Source: Pseudomonadales bacterium (GTDB taxonomy: Bacteria > Pseudomonadota > Gammaproteobacteria > Pseudomonadales > Azotimanducaceae). Taken from it: a stretch of DNA of 64,000 nt. Positions 8,627 to 16,936 of this stretch are shown here, one piece after another. Both the position numbers and the translations under genes were made by a program. The notes beneath the pieces were generated by a model. The model saw only the letters and a program-made list of their open reading frames with translations, did no database searches and was not told where the DNA came from. The first letter of the stretch is position 1. Each line of letters begins with the position of its first letter. Location: assembly GCA_041395945.1 (NCBI GenBank), contig JAWKZN010000001.1:2294001-2358000 (forward strand), written 5' to 3'.

Positions 8627-10108
8627 ATGCCCGCACTCGACGACCGTTCCCTGGGCTGGTTGCGCTATCTCCACCGCAAGTCCACGACTCCGGACAACTG
8701 GGACAAGGACGGGCAACCGCACCCGCACTGGGATGCCACCACCGGCGAACCCATGACCTCCTGGCATCGCTTCGATCTCATCGATTCGAGTTACGCGGTG
8801 GCATTGATGAGCGATCGCACTCCCGCCTGGCGTGAGGTTTACGGCCGCATCCTCGATGAACTGGTGAGCCGGCATACCAGCTGGTGGTCGGCGTCGGACT
8901 GGATGACCCAGTTCGGTCACGATCCGGCGCGGGCGCGCTATCCGGATCGGTATCGGCCCCTGGTGCCCCCCGCACACTGGGGCAACTACGATGTGCCGGG
9001 CTGGACGGCAAACGGCATCGAGCCCTACGGCATACAGGCCGACCCCATCGCTGCAGACGGCATGCTGTTCTTCAAAGGTTTCTTCACGCTGCTCATGAGC
9101 CTGCACCGCTATGTCTCGGGTGATGACAAATGGAATCGCCCATTCGGGATGATCCGTGATGGAGCAAACACTTTCACCTGGAGCCACTCGAAAGTTGCCG
9201 CCTATCTCGCCGGACAGTGGCACAACAGTCAGCTTGGCTGTCACTGTGAAAACACCAAAATCTGGCCCTACTGACTCAGCGGCGCGGGCCTCGGTCTGAG
9301 GCTCCACGACCAGCTCTACGGGAGCGATCACCACCAGGCCTTCGAGAAATGGTGGCAGTACGCTTCCAGCAACTATGTCTCCTGGTCAGGCGACACACCC
9401 ACAGGACTGGACCTCTACTACGACCCGGTCGTGGATGAACATGTGGGCCACGGACCCATGGGTGTGGTGATACCGGCCTGGTACTTCGCGCCTCAGAAAC
9501 CGGCGGTCGCGCTGGCCGGCTGGCAGATGGCGGCGGCGGTCAGTGGCGCGGCAGGCACCGGCCCGATTACCGGTCTCGAAGACCCGGCGAGGGCGACCAT
9601 GCTGCTGCAGATTGCGGGGGAGTTCGCCGGGGAGGAGATCAAGAGCAGACTCTGGGCGGCAGCCGAACCCCACATCGAACCGACCTGGGATCGCCAGTCA
9701 GGAGAGTTCACGCTGGGCTTCGGGCTCGATGAACCCCACCCGAGAGGCCAATGGAATGCGCGGTGCATGGCCGGCTGGGTCTGCACACCGGGTGCCTGGT
9801 CGCGGCTGTTCAACGAACCCAACCTCAGGAAATTCGACGAACCTACGGTAGAGGACGTGGATTTTCCTCGAATCGCACTCAGTGAAGCCCGCTGGGATGG
9901 TTCGCGCCTGCATCTGGCCGCACATCCGCAGAATACGGGAGTCGCGGAAACACGCACACGCGTCCGGGTGACCAATCTCGATCCGAAGACTCAGTGGATG
10001 CTGGTGCAGGCAGACGGGAACCGGGTACCGCTCGAGAACATCGAAGGCACGCTCGACGTGGAACTCAGAGCCGATAATCGGTCAGTCAGTATTGTTCGGC
10101 AGGATTGA
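8627..10108 (+). CDS. Linalool dehydratase/isomerase-like selenoprotein (Sec216)
   Basis: The frame from ATG 8627 (after GGAGG) runs 494 codons to the stop at 10106-10108 with one internal TGA at 9272-9274. Protein similarity continues on both sides: CHCENTKIWPY, then U, then LSGAGLGLRLHDQLYG. The product resembles LinD of Castellaniella, the cofactor-free enzyme that interconverts linalool, geraniol and myrcene. In LinD the active site uses Cys171 and Cys180, nine residues apart; here Cys207 and the TGA codon at 216 are nine apart, so Sec takes the place of the second catalytic Cys. A SECIS-like hairpin follows. The acid candidate IDSSY (Asp53) lies in the first alpha-helical turns. The C-terminal 70 residues form an extra beta-rich part beyond LinD length. 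There is no signal peptide. The true substrate (terpenoid alcohol or other allylic alcohol) is inference. Confidence 0.85.
9272..9304 (+). promoter_or_regulatory. SECIS-like hairpin with UGA codon of the LinD-like gene
   Basis: After TGA (9272-9274), GGGCCTC (9286-9292) pairs with GAGGCTC (9298-9304) around a GGTCT loop at 9293-9297; one pair is G-U. The loop starts 18 bases after the TGA, and GGTCT matches the apical loop of the E. coli formate dehydrogenase SECIS. This is the clearest of the four SECIS candidates in the window. Confidence 0.82.
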
Positions 10109-10243
10109 GGGGTCTTCAGAAGGAGGGCTCTGAACGCTCTCCTCGGGTGCAAGGCCTTGTCGCTTGGCCCGCTTTTCGTCGGCTTTGCGCTTCTTGTCTA
10201 TTTCTCGTTGTCTCTTTGCAAACGTGTGTCTGTTCTTAGCCAT
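10082..10243 (-). CDS. Small basic protein, 53 residues, downstream of the cold-shock gene
   Basis: The ATG at 10241-10243 follows a GGGGA motif and opens a 53-codon frame. The first half is extremely basic and helix-prone (MAKNRHTFAKRQREIDKKRK, then ADEKRAKRQG), the second half acidic and disordered. Small proteins of this composition occur in gammaproteobacteria beside cold-shock genes, and nucleic-acid or ribosome binding is plausible but unproven. Its last 27 bases overlap the end of the convergent LinD-like gene. A hairpin at 10289-10316 separates it from the cold-shock gene. Confidence 0.6.
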   Translation of the reverse strand: MAKNRHTFAKRQREIDKKRKADEKRAKRQGLAPEESVQSPPSEDPSILPNNTD

Positions 10244-10288
10244 CCGTCCCCATTGAGCAGATCCATGCTGCTGCTTCGTATTCTGAGA

Positions 10289-10316
10289 AACCGGAGAGAC
10301 TTGCGTCTCCCCGGTT
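10289..10316 (-). terminator. Intrinsic terminator-like hairpin after the cold-shock gene
   Basis: AACCGG at 10289-10294 pairs with CCGGTT at 10311-10316; the inner arms GAGAC (10296-10300) and GTCTC (10305-10309) also pair around a TTGC loop. Read on the minus strand it lies 17 bases after the cold-shock stop codon and is followed by TCTC rather than a long U run, so termination may be partial and let some transcription reach the small basic gene. Confidence 0.6.
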
Positions 10317-10332
10317 CGACAATCACCTGCCG

Positions 10333-10536
10333 CTATGCGGTTTTCAGGTTACCTGCCGCTGTCTTGCCCTTTTCAGTCACGACATCAAAGCTGATGCGCT
10401 GACCTTCTGCGAGACTTCCCAGTCCAGATTTTTCGACAGCACTGATGTGCACGAATACATCTTTGCTACCGTCTTCGGGCTGGATGAATCCAAATCCTTT
10501 GGTAGCGTTAAACCACTTAACAGTTCCAGTTGCCAT
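10333..10536 (-). CDS. Cold-shock domain protein (CspA family)
   Basis: A 67-residue single cold-shock domain (OB fold) that binds single-stranded RNA or DNA and melts mRNA structure. Both nucleic-acid motifs are visible: KGFGFI (RNP1) and VFVHISA (RNP2), with the classic opening TGTVKWFN. The ATG at 10534-10536 is preceded by TGGAGG; the frame continues 29 codons further upstream, but those codons do not belong to the family. Length and ending (GKTAAGNLKTA) are normal. Confidence 0.95.
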   Translation of the reverse strand: MATGTVKWFNATKGFGFIQPEDGSKDVFVHISAVEKSGLGSLAEGQRISFDVVTEKGKTAAGNLKTA

Positions 10537-10854
10537 ATAGGCCTCCAGTAAAATTCCGCACGCAAATCGGGTGCGGCAAACGAACAATCTTAGTGTAGCG
10601 GGTGTCTTGGAACGTTTGCCCACAAGCTGGGCGAGAAGTGTTTAAGGCAGGCCGAACGCAGATCGCGCAAGCACGGTACGTGAGGGAGGGTGGAAAAGCA
10701 ACCTTGTTCAAGCTTTCGTTTCAACTTCAGGGACATAGGTCATATTGAGACAGGTATCCCGGTCTGAGCCCCGGGGGGCATCCTCAGAACCCCCTATCGC
10801 CCGTTCCCAGGTACTCGGACCAGCCACAGGTGCAGCTGAAATCGAGCCAGACAG
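10537..10854. other. Intergenic region with cold-shock leader and promoter candidate
   Basis: These 318 bp separate the cold-shock gene from the GST-like gene, both on the minus strand. On the minus strand I see the ribosome-binding site TGGAGG and, about 56 bases upstream of the ATG, a TACACT -10 candidate (10592-10597). No -35 with correct spacing was found. The remainder (10620-10854) has no supported gene, tRNA or strong hairpin. Confidence 0.45.
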
Positions 10855-11961
10855 TCACGCAGCAACAACCAGTTCGAAGTTCTGTCGTGCAACACGGTGC
10901 TTCAGCTTCCTGTCCAGCAGATCCCTTCTGCCCGCCTGTGCCAGCAGGCTTCGCACCGCATCACGATCTGTTTCATCCAGTGCCTGAAAACAATCCAGCG
11001 GGCGTTGAAACATCCACTGGTCAAAGGGAAATATGCCCCGCTCACCCCGCACCGGGGTTCCATCTTCGGCCTGCAGGGTGAAAGCGTGCGTGCCGATCGC
11101 CCTGGGGGGTTTCTCTCCGGGATGCCCGTCGATCCAGTCTGCCAGAGCAGTGAGGGTCGAATCGATTACCGGGGCCTGCTCGCGAATCATGCGTTCGAAT
11201 ACGGGCATCAGTGTCGGCGGGATTCCGTCATCCGCCAGGAACTCCCCAGAGTTCGGATTGGGCGCCGTCATCCGTTCTACCCAGCCCACAACCGAAGGCG
11301 CCAGTTCCCGCATCAGCGCTCCGGAGGCCGGATCCCGAAACTGGTGGGCGTACAGCGGTCCGTAAAGGCTGAAGTCCCCGATCGATGGCCGGGAGCCGAA
11401 AAGGAATTCGTGCTTTGCGAAGTGCGCGTCGAGCTCCGCGAGGAGTCCCCGGTAGCTGTGCTCGATCGCCGGCGCTGTCTGCTCCGTCACACCCAGAATC
11501 GGCAGCGATCCCCGAAACGGCCGGCAGGAACGCTCACCCACCTCGCGCTGTCCAGCCTCATCCAGATCCGGGCGGGACAGACGGCCGAACTCCCGGATGA
11601 TCCAGTCGGTATTGTGATTCCAGCGGTAGTGCATGGCCGGCAGCTTCAGCCACTCGTCTCCATAGACCTCCATGAGCAGAGCGAGCGTGCGTTGCCCGGG
11701 GCTTGCGGGAAACACCGGACATTCCGGAAATCTCTGTTCCAGAGCATCGATGATGTCACTCGTATCCTGCAGGGTCTCGCCTTCCGGTGTCACCACTACC
11801 GGGATCACCGGCCAGCCCACCCGGGGCACAATGATCTCCTTATACACTTCCCGGGTCGCCGGTCGCTCTTCGAAGGGTATGCCTTTGAACCGCAGATAGG
11901 CCCGCGCTTTGCCAGTGAAGTAGGAAATTTCGGCGCCGTACAGAAGGTAGGGGTGTGTCAT
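10855..11961 (-). CDS. Glutathione S-transferase-like protein, 368 residues
   Basis: The protein starts with a thioredoxin-fold GST N-domain: LYGAEISYFTGKARAYLRFKGIPFEE, then the cis-Pro region VGWPVIPVVV and the glutathione-binding strand ETLQDTSDIIDALEQRF. A helical C-domain follows (YGDEWLKLPAMHYRW, then FLFGSRPSIGDFSLYGPL, the usual N-capping box). At 368 residues it is much longer than a standard 200-220-residue GST, with an additional helical C-terminal part. The same architecture (pair of residues FTGKARA / YTRKMLA, long C-domain, YRWYY motif) recurs in the GST at 54122-55159. The substrate is unknown. Confidence 0.85.
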   Translation of the reverse strand: MTHPYLLYGAEISYFTGKARAYLRFKGIPFEERPATREVYKEIIVPRVGWPVIPVVVTPEGETLQDTSDIIDALEQRFPECPVFPASPGQRTLALLMEVYGDEWLKLPAMHYRWNHNTDWIIREFGRLSRPDLDEAGQREVGERSCRPFRGSLPILGVTEQTAPAIEHSYRGLLAELDAHFAKHEFLFGSRPSIGDFSLYGPLYAHQFRDPASGALMRELAPSVVGWVERMTAPNPNSGEFLADDGIPPTLMPVFERMIREQAPVIDSTLTALADWIDGHPGEKPPRAIGTHAFTLQAEDGTPVRGERGIFPFDQWMFQRPLDCFQALDETDRDAVRSLLAQAGRRDLLDRKLKHRVARQNFELVVAA

Positions 11962-12091
11962 AGCTTTAAGGGAGTCTCTGGTAAGATTGCTGCTTTTCGA
12001 CGCCCCGAGCTTATTCGGGAAGCTCCGATCAGTCGATAGCTGAAGGAGATTCCCTGCATCCGGTCAGGGGCAGAATGTACGGAGCCAGGTT

Positions 12092-13612
12092 ATGGATCAT
12101 TTTGATGTCGTCATCGTCGGTGCGGGACTGTCCGGTATAGGTGCCGCCTATCACCTGCAGGACAAATGTCCGGACCGCAGCTACACCATCCTCGAAGGCC
12201 GTGAAGCCATCGGTGGTACCTGGGATCTGTTCCGCTATCCCGGCATCCGCTCCGACAGCGACATGCACACCCTCGGTTACAACTTCAAACCCTGGCGGGA
12301 AGCCAAGGCGATTGCCGACGGTCCGGCGATCCGGAAGTATGTGAACGAGACAGCGTCCGAGCACCGTATCAGGGATAACATCCGCTTCAGGCATCTGGTG
12401 CGTGCGGCAGCCTGGTCGAGTGAAGACGCGCGCTGGGTGGTGCAGGCCGAACGTGCAGATACCGGAGCCTCAGTGAACGTGAGCTGCAATTTCCTGTTCA
12501 TGTGCGGCGGCTACTACAACTACGAAAAGGGCTTCACACCGGAGTTTCCGAACGCGGACAGCTTCAAAGGCACCGTGGTGCATCCGCAATTCTGGCCGGA
12601 AGATCTCGATTACGCCGGCAAGCGCGTGGCCGTGATCGGTTCCGGCGCAACTGCGATGACTCTGGTACCGGCAATGGCCGAGCGCGGCGCCAGGGTCACC
12701 ATGGTGCAGCGTTCGCCCACCTACGTGGTTTCCCGTCCCGCACAGGATGCAATTGCCAACTCCCTGCGCAAATTCCTGCCCGAGAAAGTCGCCTATGCGA
12801 TTACCCGCTTCAAGAACGTGACCCTCGGCCGCTTCATGTACAACCGCACCCGCACCCGACCGGAGAAGGTCAAAAAGATGCTGCTGGATATGGTGCGCAA
12901 GCAGCTCGGTGAGGACTATGTCGCCAGGCACTTCACCCCGAAGTACAACCCCTGGGACCAGCGTCTGTGTCTCATCCCTGACGATGATCTCTATAAGGCG
13001 ATTCAATCCGGCAACGCCGAGGTCGTGACGGACACGATCGAGTCTTTCACCGAGAAGGGGCTGAGGCTGACCTCGGGTGAGGAAATCGAAGCCGACATCA
13101 TCGTGACCGCCACGGGACTCGAGCTCTCGGTGCTTTCCGGAGTGAAGTTCAGCGTGGATGGTGCCAGGGTCAACTTCCCGGACACCTGGGCCTACAAAGG
13201 AATGATGTTCTCCGGCGTGCCTAACCTGATTCAGACCTTCGGCTACATCAATGCCTCCTGGACGCTGCGGGCGGACCTCATCGCCGAATACACCTGCCGG
13301 TTGCTCAATCGCATGAAGGAGCTCGGCATGCAGCAGGTCACCGCCCGGCTGCGGCCTGAAGACGCAGACATGCCGGCACGGCCCTGGATCGACGATTTCT
13401 CTGCCGGATACATGCAGCGCATGATGCATCTGTTTCCGAAGCAGGGTGATCGCGACCCGTGGCGCAATACCCAGAACTACGCGCTCGAAAAGAAAATTAT
13501 CCGCAGCGCGCCACTGGAAGATGGCGCACTGGTCTTCAGCAATCCTGTCGGCGCTGTCGACGTACACACGCAGGAGCCTGCAACAGCACCGCGCGCAGCC
13601 TCGGCCGCCTGA
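12092..13612 (+). CDS. Flavin monooxygenase, Baeyer-Villiger type
   Basis: A 506-residue FAD/NADPH monooxygenase. The N-terminal FAD site is DVVIVGAGLSGIGAAYHL, the NADPH site is RVAVIGSGATAMTLVPAM, and the BVMO fingerprint FxGxxxHxxxWP is present as FKGTVVHPQFWP. ATG(T)-type motif IIVTATGLEL lies near residue 330. Such enzymes insert oxygen next to ketones or oxidise heteroatoms, often in steroid, terpene or alkanone degradation. It is monocistronic as far as can be seen, with divergent neighbour genes, and could act downstream of alcohol oxidation in terpenoid use, which is inference from context. Confidence 0.92.
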   Translation: MDHFDVVIVGAGLSGIGAAYHLQDKCPDRSYTILEGREAIGGTWDLFRYPGIRSDSDMHTLGYNFKPWREAKAIADGPAIRKYVNETASEHRIRDNIRFRHLVRAAAWSSEDARWVVQAERADTGASVNVSCNFLFMCGGYYNYEKGFTPEFPNADSFKGTVVHPQFWPEDLDYAGKRVAVIGSGATAMTLVPAMAERGARVTMVQRSPTYVVSRPAQDAIANSLRKFLPEKVAYAITRFKNVTLGRFMYNRTRTRPEKVKKMLLDMVRKQLGEDYVARHFTPKYNPWDQRLCLIPDDDLYKAIQSGNAEVVTDTIESFTEKGLRLTSGEEIEADIIVTATGLELSVLSGVKFSVDGARVNFPDTWAYKGMMFSGVPNLIQTFGYINASWTLRADLIAEYTCRLLNRMKELGMQQVTARLRPEDADMPARPWIDDFSAGYMQRMMHLFPKQGDRDPWRNTQNYALEKKIIRSAPLEDGALVFSNPVGAVDVHTQEPATAPRAASAA

Positions 13613-13703
13613 ATAACGCGGAGGCGATGTATGCTCCGCATCCGCTCAAGAGCGGGTCCCGGAGGATGCGTGCGCCACTGCACAGAACCCGGGAAAAAAG
13701 CCG

Positions 13704-13732
13704 TTGAGACCGGGCGCCTGCGGGTCTATATT
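13704..13732 (+). promoter_or_regulatory. Sigma-70-like promoter of the tiny-ORF locus
   Basis: TTGAGA at 13704-13709 and TATATT at 13727-13732 are separated by 17 bases, both near consensus. The predicted start is near 13739, which gives a transcript of about 120 bases ending at the terminator at 13831-13854. Confidence 0.7.
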
Positions 13733-13769
13733 GCGCCACGTGTCAGGCTGATAATAAAGGAGGTGATCA

Positions 13770-13805
13770 ATGTCTAACCGTTTCGCTCGTGAGGGCGTTC
13801 AGTAA
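13770..13805 (+). CDS. 11-codon ORF with a perfect extended Shine-Dalgarno sequence
   Basis: ATG at 13770 opens MSNRFAREGVQ and stops at TAA (13803-13805). It is preceded three bases upstream by AAGGAGGTGATC (13756-13767), complementary over 12 bases to the 3' end of 16S rRNA, far longer than a normal ribosome-binding site. With its own promoter and terminator this is a self-contained short transcript rather than a leader of the next gene, which is on the opposite strand. It may encode a short peptide or act as an RNA; I know no family for it. Confidence 0.5.
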   Translation: MSNRFAREGVQ

Positions 13806-13830
13806 GACCTGCCTTCACAGGGCATACGGA

Positions 13831-13861
13831 GGGGCCGGTCACAGTACCGGCCCCACTTATT
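13831..13861 (+). terminator. Rho-independent terminator of the tiny-ORF locus
   Basis: GGGGCCGGT (13831-13839) and ACCGGCCCC (13846-13854) form a perfect 9-bp stem with a CACAGT loop, followed by ACTTATTT. It also faces the end of the convergent esterase gene at 13887 and may serve both directions. Confidence 0.85.
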
Positions 13862-13886
13862 TACGGGTCTGAATTTTTCGCGCAGT

Positions 13887-15503
13887 TCAATCACCCAGCA
13901 GCGACAGATACGGCCCCCGGGGATGATCAATGAGCTTCGCCTCGGTATCGATCACCATCGTCGCCCGCTGTTCGGCCGTGTAGGGTTCCCACTTCGGCAG
14001 ATTGGCGTTGTTCGGATCACCCGAACGCGCAAACGCAATCCAGGCTTCACTCATCATGTCGGCAATCCGCTGCTGCTCGTCACCCAGCCCGGACATGGAC
14101 GCGGAATTGGCCACGTTGTCGAACACGAACCCGATCTCCAGCGCATGGGGTGAACGCCACTTGCCACCGTCCACGGGTGTATTCCAGTTGAACAGATAGG
14201 CGTACACGGGGGCACCGGCCTGCATCGCCTTGCGGTCGGCCAGCGTGACAGAACCACGCAGAAAACCGTTGTCAGTTGCCGCTGTGAAATAGAGTTCCGG
14301 TGCATCGATCGCCGGATCCAGAGCACGATATCCCGCGATAATCGCGTTCGCATCCACCCCGGGCTTGAGCGCGCCGATCGCTGCGGGCAGCGTGTCCCAG
14401 GTGAGTTCAAACAGCTCGGGACGGCGTGCACCCGCCAGCAGGGACATTTCCGTCCGGGTCGTGCCGATCAGCAGCGGCACAGACGCAGACTGGGGTGGCG
14501 CGTCCGGCTCGAAAGGCTCCCGGGTGAAATTGCGGCCGTCGTAGACAGGGCCGTTCCAGCTTGCATTACCCCCGGCCGCGACCACTGCTGCAGCAGCAGC
14601 CTCGATGCGTTCCGGCGCCATTGTGGTGATCTCGTCGATGGTGTCTGCGGTCAGACCGAGTTCTTCGACCAGCGTCCAGGCACCCGCCGCGGCGACATCC
14701 GGTGCGGGATTGGTGAGCCGGGGGCCACTCTGAATCACCGCACGGTGAAACAGCCCTTGCGCCGCGTCCATGGCCATCAGCACGCTGACTTTCGCACCGC
14801 CGCCGGACTCACCGAAGATCAGCACGTTGTCCGGATCTCCGCCGAATTCGGCGATGTTGTCCCGCACCCACTCGAGTGACTGGATCAGATCCAGGATGCC
14901 CGCGTTGCCCGAATCGGCGAATCGCTCGCCATAGCCGGCCAGATAGAGGTGGGCAAACATGTTGAGGCGATGATTCACGGTCACCACCACCACATCACCC
15001 CGGTTGGCGAGCCGGGTACCCTCGTAGGCGGTGCTGGAACCCGAACCCGATGAGAAACCCCCGCCGTGGAACCACACCATCACCGGGCGCTTGCCGCCAT
15101 CGCGCAGCGCCGGGCTCCAGACATTGAGGAACAGGCAGTCTTCATCCAGCGCAGGGGTGGGAACCCGCGCCCAGGAGTCGAAAAGGCCACCACCACTGCC
15201 GGTGGGAATCTGCCGTGCCGAGTTGCCGTATTCCAGCGCATCGACCACTCCACTCCAGGGTTCGGGCAGCGCAGGTGCCGCGAAGCGGGTAGTTGCGGTA
15301 TCGGCGCCGTAGCGGATGCCGAGGAAGACGTTCACGCCATCCTGTACCGCGCCGCGAACCTTGCCATGGATGGTCTGGGCGATCGGCGCAGCGGTCGCCT
15401 GGGAGGCTGTGGTGCTTTCAGCAGGTGCTGCAGGTGGCGGCGGTGCCTCTCCACAGCCGGTCAGAATCAATAGTGCACAGCTTGCGAGCAGGCGTGTGAT
15501 CAT
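13887..15503 (-). CDS. Type B carboxylesterase, lipoprotein
   Basis: A 538-residue alpha/beta hydrolase of the carboxylesterase/cholinesterase family. The signal LLILTGC gives lipid Cys17, so the enzyme is envelope-bound. The oxyanion segment WFHGGGFSSGSG and nucleophile elbow GESGGGAKVS are intact; the catalytic His is likely in SPHALEIGFVF and an acidic partner in LIGTTRTEMSL or nearby. It hydrolyses carboxylic esters of small or hydrophobic alcohols. AAGGGG precedes the ATG. The patatin gene lies 145 bp upstream on the same strand, making a possible lipid or ester hydrolysis pair. Confidence 0.93.
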   Translation of the reverse strand: MITRLLASCALLILTGCGEAPPPPAAPAESTTASQATAAPIAQTIHGKVRGAVQDGVNVFLGIRYGADTATTRFAAPALPEPWSGVVDALEYGNSARQIPTGSGGGLFDSWARVPTPALDEDCLFLNVWSPALRDGGKRPVMVWFHGGGFSSGSGSSTAYEGTRLANRGDVVVVTVNHRLNMFAHLYLAGYGERFADSGNAGILDLIQSLEWVRDNIAEFGGDPDNVLIFGESGGGAKVSVLMAMDAAQGLFHRAVIQSGPRLTNPAPDVAAAGAWTLVEELGLTADTIDEITTMAPERIEAAAAAVVAAGGNASWNGPVYDGRNFTREPFEPDAPPQSASVPLLIGTTRTEMSLLAGARRPELFELTWDTLPAAIGALKPGVDANAIIAGYRALDPAIDAPELYFTAATDNGFLRGSVTLADRKAMQAGAPVYAYLFNWNTPVDGGKWRSPHALEIGFVFDNVANSASMSGLGDEQQRIADMMSEAWIAFARSGDPNNANLPKWEPYTAEQRATMVIDTEAKLIDHPRGPYLSLLGD

Positions 15504-15648
15504 GAGTTGTTCCCCTTTTTCCAGACAGTAGTCCCCTTGAGGACTGTACCGCAGACCAGAGGGCCGGGGAGGGAAAACTTCAACTTGTCTGAAAAGGGAG
15601 GCTTAAGGATTCGAGCCCTGCAAAACGGCGGCGCAGCGGAAATCTTCC

Positions 15649-16809
15649 TTACCAGACAGGGACAGCACAGGCATCGGCGAGCAGAAAAGCCTCTATTTCC
15701 TCTCCCCGCTTCGCTGCATCCTCTTCACCGAGTTCCATCAGCAGTGCCAGATACTCCGGTTCGAAATTGACCATGCTCAGGGCATCGGCGTTGCGGGCTG
15801 CGCCTCCGGACACACCCCGCTCGAAAAAACGAAAGGCTTTGGGCAGCCTGAACTCGTTGTCTGCTGCCAGACGGCCGATGTCCCGGCTCGGTCGCAGCAC
15901 CATGACCTCCACCGGACGCATACCATTCCGTTGGCCGGGTTCCAGCGCGTGCAGCAGCCTGTTGATCCGGCTCATCTGCAGCGCATCGAAATCGAGCATG
16001 TCGAGAAACACCGCGTTGAGCATCACCCCGGCGACCTGGGCAGGAGACGGATAGGTGCCGATGGACATCGCGGCCTTCATGCTGGTACCGGCAAAAGGCC
16101 GGGATCGGGGCGATACCGCGAGTATCCGCGTGGCACCCAGATGCAGTGCCGGTGACAGCGGCGCAGTAAGCCGCACACCCCCATCGCCGTGCCAGCAGTT
16201 GCCGAGCTCCACCGCAGGAAAAAACAGCGGCAGCGCGGAAGAGGCCAGCACATGCTGCAGGGTCATATCCACATAGGCTGCCTGCTGCTGACCACGCTGC
16301 CAGAGGTCGTCGGTGGCGGACTCCACCCAGGCGGTGGAACGGCCACTGTCGTAGTTGGTGGTCATGATGGCGAGGGCTTCCAGCAGACCCTCGTCGATGT
16401 TCTCGCGGATTCCGAGAATGCGATCGCCGGCAAGGCTCAGATGTTCACGCAGAAACTGCTGCAGCGGCTCTGTGCTGACCATGCCGCGGAACTGGGAGCC
16501 TGCACGAAGACGACCCGCGCTGAACAGCGGCAGCGCGGCGCCGAGGATATGCGCCAGCAGGTAACGCAGTTCGGTGTGATAGACCCGTTCCGTATCGAGC
16601 CCCAGCCAGAGTTCGCGCAGCTTCTCGATGGCATTCTCGAATGAGCCCCGGAAGCTGGCGAGATGCACCGCATTGATCGCACCTGCAGAGACACCGGTGA
16701 GGATCTGCGGGCGGTAATCGGGCAGCGCCCGGGCGATGTAACGCAGGCAGCCCACCTGATAGGCCGCCCGGGCACCCCCTCCTGCAAGCAGTAATGCGTG
16801 GCGTTCCAT
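15649..16809 (-). CDS. Patatin-like phospholipase
   Basis: A 386-residue patatin-fold acyl hydrolase with the Ser-Asp dyad: oxyanion loop LAGGGARAAYQVG, nucleophile elbow TGVSAGAINAVH, and catalytic Asp in HGDGGVRLTAPLSPA. There is no signal peptide. The C-terminal half (FGRLAADNEFRLPKAFRFF) matches bacterial patatins that act on membrane phospholipids or acylglycerols. The start ATG at 16809 gives the conserved oxyanion loop within the first 20 residues, as is usual. Confidence 0.92.
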   Translation of the reverse strand: MERHALLLAGGGARAAYQVGCLRYIARALPDYRPQILTGVSAGAINAVHLASFRGSFENAIEKLRELWLGLDTERVYHTELRYLLAHILGAALPLFSAGRLRAGSQFRGMVSTEPLQQFLREHLSLAGDRILGIRENIDEGLLEALAIMTTNYDSGRSTAWVESATDDLWQRGQQQAAYVDMTLQHVLASSALPLFFPAVELGNCWHGDGGVRLTAPLSPALHLGATRILAVSPRSRPFAGTSMKAAMSIGTYPSPAQVAGVMLNAVFLDMLDFDALQMSRINRLLHALEPGQRNGMRPVEVMVLRPSRDIGRLAADNEFRLPKAFRFFERGVSGGAARNADALSMVNFEPEYLALLMELGEEDAAKRGEEIEAFLLADACAVPVW

Positions 16810-16936
16810 CGCCGTCCCGGCTGTGAGTTCTCTCCTGAAGCCTAGCAGCGATTTCGGGGACTGCCTGACCCGGGTGCTGCCTGTCCGTCTCCACAGGCCT
16901 CCAGCGTCCGATCCGAGGGGTGCAGGCTGCCCTGGC

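Noticed and set aside
9272..9274. Pseudogene explanation for the split LinD-like gene
   Set aside because: There is a single TGA at an active-site position with a SECIS-like hairpin, no other stop or frameshift in 494 codons, and selD is present.
10289..10320. GGTTCGAC string resembling a tRNA T-loop
   Set aside because: No acceptor, D-arm or anticodon arm could be built around it; the bases belong to a terminator-like hairpin.
13756..13769. Possible fragment of a reversed 16S rRNA end
   Set aside because: Only AAGGAGGTGATC matches, with no rRNA sequence on either side; it is better explained as an extended ribosome-binding site.
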